This document shows positions 1 through 14,105 of a stretch of 64,000 bases of DNA, piece by piece; position 1 is the stretch's first letter, and the number at the start of each line of letters is the position of its first letter. The notes below the pieces were generated by a model. The model was not told where the DNA came from, did not search any database, and saw only the letters and a list, made by a program, of their open reading frames with translations. The DNA is from Capsicum annuum. Taxonomy: Eukaryota; Streptophyta; Magnoliopsida; Solanales; Solanaceae. The stretch covers positions 120,997,311-121,061,310 of the forward strand of contig NC_061116.1 in NCBI RefSeq assembly GCF_002878395.1, in the 5' to 3' direction. Position numbers and translations under genes: made by a program.

Positions 1-35
1 TACTAAAAATGAAATTTTAAGAATTTCAGCTTTGA

Positions 36-480
36 TTGATGTGGTGGGTTTGTTGGCTGATGGATGGCGAAAAAGAAAGAATTGAAGGTGGTAGTGAAGA
101 AGAAATTGATGGCGATAATGGTGGTGTATGGAGAAGAAGAATTGAATGTGATATGGTGATGGTGACGAGCAAAGAAATGGTGATTATGATGGCCAGAAAC
201 ATATTTTCCAGTGAGATGAGATTGGAGTGGATGGGTTAGCGATGAAGAAGATGTATTTAATGGAGTTTTTAATGATTAATTAGGGATTAATTAGAGTAAG
301 ATATAATTAACAAAAAAATTAATATACAAATAAAAGAAAAAAAAAACATATAACATTTATAATTTCTTACATGGCGTTGGCGTGGTGTTGATGTGGCCAA
401 CAAGTGTAAAAAACCACATGTTGTGAGAGTGGTTTATATGTGTCAGGGTGGTATAAAAATGTACTTTAATATGTATAAGG
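36..480. repeat. Degenerate repeat, possible end of a non-autonomous transposon
   Basis: The first part (about 36-240) is purine-rich with many GATGGTG/GAAGAA triplets. It can be read open for 67 codons, but the composition is low complexity and I do not regard it as a gene. The part from 361 to 480 (CCACATGTTG, TGATGTGGCC, then a stretch about a steadily rising value of AT) resembles, in reverse orientation, 14217-14450, where a GATGGTG-rich stretch also follows at 14930-15240. The two probably are copies of the same non-autonomous element family. Confidence 0.35.
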
Positions 481-1344
481 GTATATTAGGTCACTTCAAT
501 AGCTTAGGCATGTCTTCGACTTTTCGAATATAGTTTAAGCTGGTTTTGATGTCTCTTCCCCAATTTGAAATGTCTTCTCAAAATTGAAGATTATTGGTAT
601 AGGCAAGGGTTGATCAAAGCAAGAAATTGCAGCTGTTTCCAGATTTAAGGACCAGTTCCCAATTATGGCAGCTATTTCTCAACTTTGATGGAATCAAACG
701 GTCTAGCCGGGGTAATACACGAGATCTTTTGAGCCGTTGGTGGGTAATAGCAAGGGTGGTACAAAGAAAGAATTAGTTGTTACGTACACTATTTCAACTA
801 GTATGTGGTGGGAGATTTGGAGAGAAGGGAACTCAAGATGTTCTGAAGGGAAGCATAGACCAGTGGAGATAAGTTAGATCTATCATGTTTCACTTTTGGT
901 GTAAAAAAGAAGACGCCAATGAGGCAGTAACTTAACTATAAATTCTTTGAATCCCTCTAAGATTAGAAGAGGGCTGAATTGTGGATCCCTCTAAAATTCC
1001 CAGCACTACAGTTGTGTTTTTGTAAACACAATCATTACCATTTTTTATAACGAAAAGGGCCAGAAGTGCTTTCTATAACTGAACTACTTGAAAAAAGCTA
1101 CTTTTTTTTTTCAAAAGTTAAGTAAGATTCGAAGAACGTTTAGGATTTTACATTCAAAAGTTGTTCTTTCGGTATGCATACAATAGAATCTTGATACAGA
1201 AATTGCACAAGAACTATATCAAGATTTACACATCTGTTGCCCAACTGGACAGCTTAAGATGAGTATGAGTATACGTGAAGTTTCATGCACCTTGTAGTTA
1301 TCACAAGTTAAAGCAAAAAGCTAACCAATCAAATCCAAGGATCT
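481..1344. other. No recognisable gene
   Basis: This stretch is less AT-rich than most of the window, but both strands have frequent stops and I recognise no protein family, RNA gene or repeat. It borders the plastid-derived fragment on its right. I could not match it to plastid genes by eye. Confidence 0.3.
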
Positions 1345-3107
<1,763 letters not shown>

Positions 3108-3320
3108 CATAATTTTTATATACCAGTAACACAGATTTCATTGTGGATTTTTATGTATCGATAACACAAAAAATATTCTAATACATAATTTTTAATATAT
3201 TTTCAAGACACTCAATTTGATACATAATTCGTACGTTTCGTTAACATATCTCATTCTGATACATGAATCTTATGTATAAGTAACGAAAAAATATTCAATA
3301 CATAATTTTTTTTTCATATT
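3108..3320. repeat. Minisatellite, about 40-bp period
   Basis: The phrase ATACATAAT recurs at about 3108, 3180, 3220 and 3298, with a variant ATACATGAAT near 3260. Spacing is about 40 bp, and the copies share a GTAACA/TTAACA centre. The same TACATA/GTATGT vocabulary fills the introns of the MULE and DUF1985-Ulp1 genes elsewhere in the window, so this may mark an intron of a decayed member of that family. Confidence 0.55.
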
Positions 3321-3365
3321 TTTAATCAAATATACATTTTTATGTCAATGTCGTTATTGTAATCA

Positions 3366-3488
3366 TTATCCATAGCTCTGGCAGCAGCTAATTGCCTCTT
3401 CCTCATTCCGCCTTGCATTACGAGTGCGTTGAGTTGGTGGCCAAGATGGAGGAGAGTCTGAATCTGAAAATGTGATTTGAGAAGTCAT
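3366..3488 (-). CDS. Short possible exon, unrecognised
   Basis: A 40-codon minus-strand frame starts at an ATG at 3488 (MTSQITFSDSDSPPSWPPTQ...) and then has several Arg/Glu-rich residues. It is followed downstream by the TACATA minisatellite, the same exon-then-minisatellite pattern seen in the MULE-borne genes at 57.6-59.6 kb. I recognise no domain. It may be the first exon of another decayed MULE-carried gene or chance. Confidence 0.2.
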   Translation of the reverse strand: MTSQITFSDSDSPPSWPPTQRTRNARRNEEEAISCCQSYG

Positions 3489-3844
3489 TGAAAATGGGAG
3501 AAGAAGAAATGAAGGTTCAGTTGAGTTTGATGAATTTTAGATCAAGATTCTGAGTTTTTAATTTGCCATGGAAGAGCCGGCACAAGGCTAGCAAAGGGTG
3601 GCAATTAATATACTTTACTTTATATAATTTTATTCTAATAATTCAGAAAAAAAAAAAATCAATCAATTTTTGTAGGGGGATAATTAATAGATTCAATTTT
3701 TTAGGGTGACAGTGATGTATCTAAAAATTTAAAGAAGAAAAATATAAATCAGGGATTTTAGTTATTAATCATAAGGGTAGGGATTTTACGTAATTTAGGT
3801 AAGTTACATTGTGGTATTATGTAATTTTTTCTTTTGCTTTTAAA

Positions 3845-4041
3845 GGCTCCATTCGTACAAAGAATAAAGGATAAAATTTTAAAATTAATTTTAAGATGAG
3901 TTTATTCCATATTTGATAGGATAAAATCACATAATCAATTATTTTGAAACTATTTATCTCGTTATTATAGTGTTATTTTTATCGCATGTTAAGGTTAGAA
4001 TAACTACTTCAGGGAGAATTGATTCTCCAATCAAACGAGCC
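3845..4041. mobile_element. MITE-like element (about 197 bp)
   Basis: The left end reads GGCTCCATTCGTAC and the right end, read on the other strand, GGCTCGTTTGATTGG. The interior is AT-rich with TTTATCC/GGATAAA words, typical of short PIF/Harbinger- or hAT-type plant MITEs. No convincing target-site duplication is visible. A second stretch of similar composition (about 4160-4303 continuing at 14111-14180) was the target of retroelement D. Confidence 0.42.
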
Positions 4042-4308
4042 TTGAATGTTCAATTTACGGATCAAGACAAAGATTTTTTCTTTTAAGATAAAAGTTTTAA
4101 AACAATATGAAAAGTATAATCCTACCAAGAAAAAGGACAAAATGTCTACTCTTAAGAAATTATTTGATACACGAGATGAGATAAACAAAAATACCCATAG
4201 ATTAGAGTATTTCAAGGGACTAAGTTATCTCATTTTTCATATGAGATAGTAATTCATTATTTTAGTATAAATGGTGGAATAAAATAATTTAGGAATTAGT
4301 TAATATCT

Positions 4309-6690
4309 TGTAACGTCCCGAAATCTCGTTCCTAAGCATCACACAGTGCTCAAGGCTACAAGTAGCCTCAAGCTAACCTTTTGAGCCTGCTACTAAATCT
4401 CATACTTACTCCAGGGATTCAGAATCAGATAATAAGAATAAATCTCATCAAATCTCAATTGAAAAGACTGAAAATATAATGTCTGAAACACGAAATACTG
4501 AAAATAGCTGACAAACATCTGAAACTCTAGTCTGACAAAGCCTCTACCACTCAAGATCTAGAGAGCCATCGGGACAAATCCCCAACTGACTCATACTCAA
4601 CTGAAAAGAAATAACCAGTGATATCAAATCTGAAGGTTTGAGAAATAGGTCCTCGAACCATGAGGACTCACCAACTGCAGAGTGTAGATCAAGGTACTTA
4701 GAGATCACTGATGATGCTGAGACTGAGTACCTGAACCTACATTATAAGACAATGTAGCACATAGACGTATATGTGGATCAACAGTTTGAGGATGTACTGA
4801 GTATGTGGGGCTGTATGCATTTACATAAACAATATCATTACTCTTTATAAAATCTAGCATACAAATATGAATGACTCACATGGCTTGAATAAGTTTGAAA
4901 CATAAATCTCATAAATCAAGAATAATGAAACATGTAGTATAAATCTCGTGAGTCTTATACTTAACTCAAAAATCTGTATTCTCCTTTCATTCTCAAAACT
5001 TGTAAGCTAAAGGAATCTTTAAACTATGTTTTCTAAACTCATGCTTTCATCTTGAGGAGAATGGAACTTCTTTGAAACTCAAGGACTTAGAACTTTAGAA
5101 ACTTCAAGACATGGGAAAAACTCTAGACTCTTATGAACTTGGGAGTTTCTTCTAACTGACATAAACCATGTGAGCTACATGGAGTCAAATGACTCGCCCA
5201 CGTTGGGGAGAGTTGTTCTGCCCTTGCCATCGGAATAGAACCTTAACTCTAGTGATCACTATCTCAGCCTCAGGCCCATAAATCTCAATCTTATGGGGGC
5301 ACGTAGTTCTGGGGAAGTAGGATGCGCTAAACCCATACTTTCCACTCGGTGCTAAATACTACTCCCGTACTCAAGCTCAGAATTTTTAGGAAATCCACCT
5401 CAAAATAACTCAAGGGTCTATAGTGAAGACCATATTATAATTCTCTTAGCTTTAAATCATAAAGATTAAATAATGTGGATTCCTGTCTTAACTCAGGCTT
5501 AAAAACAATCTTTCTTTAAAATCAAATTACTTGTTGATTGAATCATACTAAACAACATACTTTTCAAGAAACATCAAAACTCATACTTGGTTTAAAACTT
5601 ATGCTCAAATAATCTCAGTTTCATAATAAAGCTTAAATCATGACATCAATCTTGGAAACATTAAATTAATACGAGGATGTGCAACTCATAGCATAATTTC
5701 TCAACTCATGTCATAAAATAGTGAAATAATCATGCAATTCAAGACTTGAACAACTCGTAATCTCATAATCTCAAAATAAAGTAATTAGGTATAAACCCGT
5801 TTGCAAAAATATGAAATTTTTTAGTAAAAAATAATAATTTGGGCACAAGAACGAAAGGAGTGTTCTTGTTCAAACCCCACATACCTTGAAGTAGAAGCTT
5901 TGGATGAACTCTCATTTTTAGGACTCTATTCGTACTCTTGAAAGAGGGATCTTGAAGGCTTTGACTTGAGAACCTTGAATCTTAACTCAATTTAGAAAAT
6001 CTATGGTGAACCCTTGAGATTCTTAGAAGAGGATTTGGATACTTAGGGTTTTTGGTTGAGGAAAATTTTGAAAAAAGCTCATATGATGCTTGTAGTGGCC
6101 CTAAATTCTGATGTTTGTACGGTTTAAGAGGCTTGGAAAAAGTCCAAAGTGTTCTTTTTAACTTCTGTACGAAGCTAAAAAAATTGAACTGGAAACTCGA
6201 TTTTGTGGGCCACCGCAACGCGCCACTATTACAATGGCTCACTGAAAATTGACAAATGGGAATCTGAGAGTCACCGCGACGCGGAGCCATCGCGTTGTCC
6301 CACTGGTTGGGACCTGAAACTTCAGCGCGATGCATCACGATCACGCTAGGCCACTAGAAATTGACTATTGGGAAATTGGGGTCCTCCGCGATGTGCCACT
6401 ATCATGGAGTTCCACTGAAATTTGAAAATTATTAAATAGACCCTCTCCGCGACGCGCCAAACACTAAAATGACGGTGATTTACAACTAGAACTTAGATTA
6501 GTCATAACTTCTTGCTCGGTTATCAAATTTGGGCGAATCTTGTATCGTTGGAAAGCTAATTAAATTTTCCACATGATAAAAAGTCAAAATTAGGGAAACT
6601 CCATATGGTTTAAACGTTAACCACTTAGAAATTCATTCTTTAACCTTCTAGAGACGAAATTAGGCTTAAGGAAAAGTTTAGGGTATTACA
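4309..6690 (-). repeat. 3' LTR of element D
   Basis: About 2.38 kb, matching 11750-14105 throughout. It carries the donor-like AAGGTATGTGGGG in reverse at about 5876-5890 and a GC-rich array at about 6205-6470. Confidence 0.93.
6205..6470. repeat. GC-rich near-palindromic array in LTR of D
   Basis: Four or five diverged units of about 55-65 bp, each with a CGCGACGCG/CGCAACGCG-type CpG motif followed by a CCACTG or CTCACTG plus AAATTGAC phrase. The other LTR has the same array, more degraded, at about 13655-13875. The solo LTR C has a related array (25545-25812). Confidence 0.6.
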
Positions 6691-6704
6691 ATATCTCCCC
6701 TTTG
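6691..6704 (-). other. Polypurine tract of element D
   Basis: On the minus strand CAAAGGGGAGATAT abuts the TGTAATACCC start of the 3' LTR. This is the usual place of the plus-strand DNA primer. Confidence 0.8.
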
Positions 6705-6891
6705 GGAATATTCTTTCTCGAATGTCGCTAGCAAGGCTAAGGATACAGAGAAAACTGAGTATGCACAGTTGAAACAACTTGCTAAACTAACTCCACATCA
6801 TTCTAAACTCTTGAATACCTCAGAGAATGCATGAACTTATATTAAGGATTGCTATATATAGCTGAAACTTTAATTAGAAAATGGGACTGAA

Positions 6892-9800
6892 TTAAGAAAA
6901 AATAGTACCTTCGGCTTGATCTGAACTCCCAGAGAAGAGATGCAGGTACTTAGATCGCATATCCACCTCGGCTTTCCAAGTAGCACCCTCGACTGACTGG
7001 TTTCGCCACAACACTTTGACCAAGTAAACCTCTTTGTTCCTCAGTCTACGGATCTGGTGGTCTAGAATCTCAACTGAAATCTCTTCAAATGAAAAACTAG
7101 TCAAGATATCAGGGCTCTTTGAAGGATCCACTACAACGGAATCACCAATGTACTTCTTAAGCGCGGAGACATGAAAGATAAGATGCACAACTGATAACTC
7201 TACGGGAAACTCCAGCTCATAGGCTACTCACCCCACTCGACTTAGAAATCTATAAGGGCCCACATACCGGGGACTAAGCTTTCCCTTCTTGCCAAACCTT
7301 TTCACCCCTTTCATGGGAGAAATTTCCAGATACACCAAATTATTAACTTCAAACTCAAGGTCTCTTCTTCTCACATCTGTATATGACTTTAGATGACTCT
7401 GAGCTATCTTCAACCTTTCTCTAATCAACTTCACTTTCTCCATAGCCTCAAACACTGCATCAGGTCCAACCAAAGTAGATTCACCTACTTCAAACTAACC
7501 TATAGGTGATCTACACCTTCTTTCATGCAATGCCTCAAATAGTGACATCTTGATACTAGCATGGTAACTATTGTTATAGGCAAACTCAATCAATGACAAA
7601 TGCTCATCCCAACTACCCTTGAAATCAAGAGCACATGCCCTCCACTTATCCTCTAAGGTTTGGATAGTCCTCTCAGTCTGATCATCTGTCTGCAGATGAA
7701 AAACAGAACTAAGATGAACTTGGGTACCAAGACCTCTCTGAAAATCTTTCCAAAATTGGGAGGTAAATTGAGTACCCCTATCTGAGATGATGGATAAGGG
7801 GACTCCATGCAATTTGACTAACTCCCGAATATATAAACTAGCATAATCCTCAGCTATATAAGATGTATGCACAGGTAAGAAATGCAATGTCTTAGTCAGC
7901 CTATCTACTACAACTCAGATAGAATCATGATGATGACACAAAAGAGGTAAACCAACACGAAATCCATGTTCACCTCTTCCCACTTCCAAGTGGGTATACT
8001 AAATTCTTGCATTACACCACCAGGTCTTTGATGCTCTACCTTAACTTGTTGGCAAGTTGCACACTTCTCTATAAACTCTGGTATATCTTTCTTCATGCCA
8101 CTTCACCAATAGATTTCCCGCAAGTTGTGGTACATCTTGGTGGTGCCAGGATGAATGAAATACCGCTCGCCATGCACTTCAGCCATAATTCTCTACCTCA
8201 GATCATCAACATAAGGTACACATAATCTATCTTGTAATCTCAACACACCATCTCTCCCTTGGGAAAAATCTCTACCTTTTGGTCCCTAATTGACTCATTT
8301 ATTCTAACCAAACTAGGATCCCTGTCTTGCTTCTACTTCACTTTCGAAACTAAAGAGGATTCGAAACTACTCTGAACCAAAATATTCCCCTTTACGGAAC
8401 CAAGCAAACTAACGCCCAATCTAGCCAAATGATGTACCTCACAAGCTAACTCTTTCTTGTCTTTCTATACATGAGTAATAGTACTTATAGACATCTTGCT
8501 AAGGGCATCCGCCACTACATTAGCCTTGCCCGGGTGATATAACACACTCATACCATAATCTTTTAGCAACTCTAGCCATCTTCTCTATCTAAGATTTAAC
8601 TCCTTCTGAGTAAACATATACTGCAGGATCTTGTGATCAGTAAATACATCAACGTGGATACCATAAATATAGTGTCTCCATATTTTCAAAGAAAATACCA
8701 TAATAGCTAACTCAAGATTGTGGGTTGGGTAATTCTTTTCATGCGGCTTCAACTGTCTAGAGGCGTAGGCTATAACCTTACCCCTTTGCATCAACACACA
8801 ACCCAATCCAACTCTTAAGGAATCGCAATACACCATAAAACTATCTATACCATCAGGAAAAGTCAACACCGGGGCTGAAGTGAGTCGAGTCTTCAACTCC
8901 CAAAAGCTCTTCTCACAGGAATCTAACCAAAGGAACTTAACTTTTTTTTGGGTCAATCAAGTCATGGGAGACGCAATGGATGAGAAACCTTCAACAAAAT
9001 GGTAGTAATGGCCTGCTAGACCCAAGAAACTCCTAATGTCGGACGGAGAGATAGGTCTAGGCCAATTTCTCACAGTTTTTTTCTTTTGGAGATCGACTCT
9101 AATGCCTTCGACTGAAATAATATGACCCAGAAAAGCTACGGACCTTAGCCAAAACTCATACTTGCTGAATTTGGCGAATAACTGATGATCTCTAAGAGTT
9201 TGCAAAATAGCTCGGAGATAGTCTGCACAGTCATCCTCACTACGGGAGTAAATAAGGATATCATCTATGAATACTATGACGAACATATCAAGATACTGTT
9301 TGAACACTCGATTCATGAGGTCCATGAAAGCTGATGGAGCACTTGTTATCCTAAAAGACATAACCAAAAACTCAAAATGACCATAACGGGTTCGGAAGGC
9401 TTTCTTCGAGATATGACACTCCCTTACTTTAAGTTGATGATAGCCGGATCAAAGGTCTATATTGGAGAAATAACTTACACCTTGCAATTGATCAAATAGA
9501 TCATTTATTCTCGGAAGAGGGTACTTATTCTTGACTATAACTTTATTAAACTGATGATAGTCAATGCACATACGCAAAGAACCATCCTTTTCGCACGAAC
9601 AGGACAGGTGCACCCCATAGAGAAACATTGGGCCTTATAAAACCTTTATTTAGAAGATCTTTGAGTTTTTATTTCAACTCCTTAAGATCTGCAGGTGCCA
9701 TATGGTACGGAGGAATAAAAATAGGCTGTGTATCAGGAAGAAGGTCAATCCCAAATTCTATCTCTCTATCGGGAGGTACCCTTGTGAGATCTTTCGAAAA

Positions 9801-10330
9801 ATATCAGGATACTCATTAACTATATTGACTGACTGAATAGTTAGAGTTTCAGACTTAGTGTCCTTAACTCAAACCAGATGATAGATGCAACCTTTGGATA
9901 TTAATTTTCTAGCTTTAAGATAGGATATAAAATGACTCAAATGACTCTTGGGAGATACAGAACCACCCGACTACTCAAAAATTGGATCATCTAGAAATTG
10001 AAACTTAACCACATGGGTATGGCATTCTATAGATGCATAACAAGAGTGAAGCCAATCCATACCTAGAATAAGGTCAAAATCGACCATGTCTAACTCTATC
10101 AAATCAACAAATATGACTTTATAAAGAACAACAATGGGACACTTTTTGTATACTTGCTTAGCAACAACTGACTCACCTACTGGGGTAGATACCAGGATAG
10201 GCTCAGGGATCTTTTCAGAGTTTATCTTAAAATTCACAGCAACCAATGGTGTCACATAAGAAAAACTTAACCTAGGGTCCAACAATACATACACATCAAA
10301 ATAAAAGACACGAAGCATACCAGTAACAAC
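6892..10330 (-). pseudogene. pol of element D (PR-RT-RNaseH-IN-chromodomain), broken
   Basis: Domains in reading order: aspartic protease 10318-9971, with the active-site DPG/S region changed to LLDPRLSFSYVTP and a following DLILGMDWL; reverse transcriptase about 9600-8957, with the catalytic [10 protein letters not shown] at about 9245-9275 intact; RNase H 8956-8585 ([13 protein letters not shown]); a zinc-finger-like segment near 8096-8040 (CATCQQVK); integrase core 7920-7495 with Asp in DRLTK, Asp in ISDRGTQF and Glu in QTERT all present; linker 7473-7228 (SPMKGVKRFGKKGKL); chromodomain-like tail 7188-6892 (HVSALKKY, VEILDHQIRRLRNKEV, VLWRN). Stops and frameshifts separate the pieces, especially between 9970 and 9370 and between 8580 and 8100, so no polyprotein can be made. 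The intact RT and integrase active-site residues suggest decay after a normal active past. Confidence 0.92.
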
Positions 10331-10375
10331 ATTTGATGAATTATCGTGCTCCTGGCGGGATGGTAAAGCATAGAA

Positions 10376-11542
10376 TCAATTCTGGCGCTGATCACCACCG
10401 GTACTAGATGAAGCGCCCTGAGGGGGAGTGGGACAAGCTAAAGGAGCTGGTGCATTGGTAGCCTGCATCTGGAGGCGAACATCACGGTTCCCCTGCCTGG
10501 CATGTGGACACTCTCTAAGTCTGTGGACCAATTTTTCATAACCAAAACAACCCCTATGATCGGCTAAGCATTCACCGGGATGGTCACTACCACACTTAGT
10601 GCATGGAGAACCACGAGGTCTGTTACTCACACTGTTCTGGGATCTAGACATAGAAGGTCTATTTACCTGCTCCTACCTCTAGGTGCGGGAGCACTAGCTA
10701 ATGATGGTGCAGACATAAATGAATGGTTCTAAAACTGAGGACGGTTCCCTCTATGGGATCTAGTCTAGTCATACTCTTGCTGCTCTGATTTAGCCCTCTT
10801 GTTTCCCCTTACCCTTTCTCTCTCTTATCTTATCAGTCTCAATCTGTTGAGCATATGTCATCAATCGATAAAGATCCATATCTCTATTTAGCATAGCAGT
10901 CCTACACTCCTTCAATACCAACCCGAACACACCAGTCACAAACTTACTCATACTAGATTTGGTGTCATCTATCAACTCAAGAGCATACTTGGCCAACTGG
11001 TTGAACTTAATACAGTACTTCTTTACAGTCATAGAGCCTTGCCTCAAGTTCATAAACTTCTTTATCTTTGCCTCTATCATTTCTAACGGAAAGAACTTAT
11101 CCAGGAATACATCCTGGAACACCTGCCAAGTTATAGGAGCAACATTCTTCCCTCTATTTTTCCTCCATGCCACAACCCATTCATGAGCAATATCTTTCAA
11201 ACGATAAGAGGCCAGTTCTACACTCTCCTCCTTATTAACATACATAACTTGGGTAATTTTCTTCACCTCCTCAAGATACAACTGTGGGTCCTCACCTGCC
11301 TTTGACCCAAAGAACCAGGGTGGGTTTATCCTCATAAAGTCACGAAGTCTGGCTGCGGCTGCATCACCCCCTTGCTGACACGGAGACACAGCCTGATTAT
11401 TTGCTTGCACAGTAGCAGTCACCACTTGGGCTAAAGTCTGGAAAGTAGCCCGAAATTAGGCATGGGTCATATTCTCATTCAGGGGATCAACAGGTTGAGG
11501 TGGCTCATTACTTCTAAGGGTATTTGCTCTTCGGAGAGGCAT
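10376..11542 (-). pseudogene. gag of element D, broken
   Basis: The ATG at 11542 (MPLRRANTL) is followed by a stop after about 28 codons (MTHA*). The same frame then continues 11425-10790 with a retrotransposon gag (capsid) domain: PPWFFGSKAGEDPQLYLEEV, YRLKDIAHEW, FLDKFFP, MNLRQGSMTVKKY. A zinc knuckle lies in 10651-10376: CFGYEKLVHRLREC, in which the second Cys of CX2CX4HX4C has become Tyr. The capsid part is the best-preserved block of the element. Confidence 0.9.
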
Positions 11543-11603
11543 TTTTTATCATATAAGAGCACAAATTAATCACAGATAGAGACAGTTGTGGGCACGATAG
11601 ACT

Positions 11604-13326
11604 CTGAAAAAAAGATGATATTTCTTAAAATATCTCGTAGCCTCTTGCTCATAGATGTGGTGTACTTCACACCAATGCTCAAGACTCTACGTAACGTGGC
11701 TTGTCAGACTTCCTAGGAATCCTTAAACCTAAGGTTCTAATACCAAGTTTGTAACGCCGCAAAATCTCATCCCGAAGCATCACACGGTGCTCAAGGCTAC
11801 AAGTAGCCCAAAGTTAACCCTTTGAGCCTATTACTAAATCTCATACTTACTCCAGGGATTCAGAATCAGATATAAGAATAAATCTCATCAAATCTCAACT
11901 AAAAAGACTGAAAATATAATTTTTTAAACACGAAATATTGAAAATATCTGACAAACATCTAAAACTCTAGTCTGTCAAAGCCTCTACTAATCAAGATCTA
12001 GAGAGCCATTGGGATAAATCCCCAACTGACTCATACTCAACTGAAAACAACTAACCACTGATATCAAATTTAAAGGTCTGAGAAATAGTTCCTCGAACCA
12101 TGAGGACTCACCAATTGCAGAGTGTAGATCAAGGCACTCGGAGATCACTGACGATGCTGAGACTGAGCACCTGAACCTACATTATAAGATAATGTAGCAC
12201 ATAGACGTATATGTGGATCAACACTTTGAGTATGTACTGAGTATGTGGGGGTGTATGCATTTACATAAACAATATCATTACTCTTTATAAAATCTAGCAT
12301 CCAAATATGAATGACTCACATAGCTTGAATAAGTCTGAAACATAAATCTCATAAATCAGGAATAATGAAACATGTAGTATAAATCTCGTGTCATTATGCT
12401 TAACTCAAAAATTTGTATTCTCTTTTCATTCTCAAAACTTGTAAGCTAAAGAAATCTTTAAACTATGTTTTTTAAACTCGTGCTTTCATCTTGAGGAGAA
12501 TGGAACTTCTTCGAATCTCAAGGACTTAGAACTTTAGAAACTTTAAGACATGGGAAAAACTCTAGACTCTTATGAACTTGAGAGTTTCTTCTAACTGACA
12601 TAAACCATGTGAGATACATGGAGTCCAACCTCTCGCCCACGTTGGGGAGAGCTGTTCTACCCTTGCCATCAAAATAGAACCTCAACTCTAGTGATCACTA
12701 TCTCGGCCTCAGGCCCATAAATCTTAATTCAATGAGGGCACGTAGTTTTGGGGAAGTAGGATGCGCTAAACCCACACTTTTCACTCGGTGCTAATACTCC
12801 CGTACTCAAGCTCAGAATTTTTAGGAAATCCACCTCAAAATAACTCAAGGGTCTATAGTGAAGACCATATTATAATTCTCTTAGCTTTAAATCATAAAGA
12901 TTGAATAATGTGGATTCTTGTCTTAACTCAGGCTTAAAAACAATCTTTCTTTAAAATCAAATTACTTGTTGATTGAATCATACTAAACAACATACTTTTC
13001 AAGAAACATCAAAACTCATACTTGATTTAAAACTTATACTCATGCTCAAATAATCTCAGTTTCATAATAAAGCTTAAATCATGACATCAATCTTGAAAAT
13101 ATCAAATCAATACAAGGATGTGCAACTCATAGCATAATTTCTCAACTCATGTCATAAAATAGTGAAATAATCATGCAATTCAAGACTTGAACAACTCGTA
13201 ATCTCATAATCTCAAAATAAATTAATTTGGGTATAAACCCACTTGCAAAAATATGAAATTCTTTAATAAAAATCAATAATTTGGGCACAAGAACGAAAGG
13301 AGTGTTCTTGTTCAAACCCCACATAC
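11604..13326 (-). other. Candidate 5'-leader intron of element D
   Basis: On the minus strand the 5' LTR contains CAAG|GTATGTGGGG (donor G at 13326). A strong acceptor, ATCTTTTTTTCAG|AGTC, ends at 11604, about 60 bases before the gag ATG at 11542. Splicing would remove about 1.72 kb including the primer binding site. The same donor word recurs in five other LTR copies here, and an acceptor-like site precedes gag in element A. Confidence 0.4.
11733..11745 (-). other. Primer binding site of element D
   Basis: On the minus strand TGGTATTAGAACC lies four bases inside the 5' LTR end. It resembles the complement of the 3' end of plant initiator tRNA-Met (TGGTATCAGAGCC). Confidence 0.78.
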
Positions 13327-14105
13327 CTTGAATTAGAAGCTTTGGATGAACTCTCGCCTTTGGGACTCTATTCGTACTCTTGAATGAGAGTTCTTGAAGC
13401 CTTTGACTTGAGAACCTTGAATTTTGACTTAATTTAGAAAATCTATGGTGAACCCTTGAGATTCTTAGAAGAGGATTTGGATACTTAGGGTTTTTGGTTG
13501 AGGAAAATTTTGAGAAAATCTCATATGATGCTTGTAGTGGCCCTAAATTCTAATGTTTGTACGGTTTAAGAGGCTTGGAAAAAGTCCAAAGTGACCTTTT
13601 TAACTTCTGTACGAAGCTGGAAAAATTAAACTGGAAACTCAATTTTATGGGTCACCGTGACGTGCCATATCGTGGTGGCTCACTGGAAATTGAAAAATGG
13701 GAATCTGGGAGTCACCGCGACATGGAGCCATCATGTTGTCCCACTGGTTAGGATCTGGAACTTCAGCGCGTTGCATCACGATCGCGCTAGGCCACTGAAA
13801 ATTAACTATTGGGCTATCACGGAGTTCCACTAGAATTTGACAATTGTTAAATAGACCCTCTCCGTGATGCGCCAAACACTAAAATAATGGTGTTTTACGA
13901 CTTGAACTTATATTAGCCATAACTTATTGCCCGGGTATCGGATTTGGGCTGATCTTATGTCGTTGGAAAGCTAATTAAATTTCTCATATGATAAAAATTC
14001 AAAATTAGGAAAACTCCATATGTTTTAAATTTTAACCACTTAGGAATTCATTCGTCAGCCCTCTAGAGACAAAATTAGGCTTAAGGAAAAGTTTGGGGCA
14101 TTACA
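11750..14105 (-). repeat. 5' LTR of element D
   Basis: About 2.36 kb. It matches 4309-6690 with frequent transitions and small indels. Confidence 0.93.

Larger units (their letters stand above)
4309..14105 (-). mobile_element. Ty3/gypsy LTR retrotransposon 'D', complete but decayed
   Basis: The element reads on the minus strand: 5' LTR 11750-14105, primer binding site, gag, pol (protease, reverse transcriptase, RNase H, integrase, chromodomain-like tail), polypurine tract, 3' LTR 4309-6690. It is flanked by a perfect 5-bp TSD, TATCT, at 4304-4308 and 14106-14110, so both ends belong to one insertion. The LTRs start TGTAATACCC and end CGTTACA on the minus strand. Integrase after RNase H and the C-terminal chromodomain-like tail place it among Ty3/gypsy chromoviruses, probably Tekay/Del-like (inference). 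By eye the two LTRs differ at roughly one base in ten over their first 250 bases, and 26 bp near 6370-6400 are missing from the other copy, so the insertion is old. Confidence 0.93.

Noticed and set aside
5982..6344. 120-codon minus-strand frame; similar frames at 13645 and 25581
   Set aside because: They lie in the GC-rich arrays of LTRs D and C. The frames are open because of composition and are not conserved as protein between copies.
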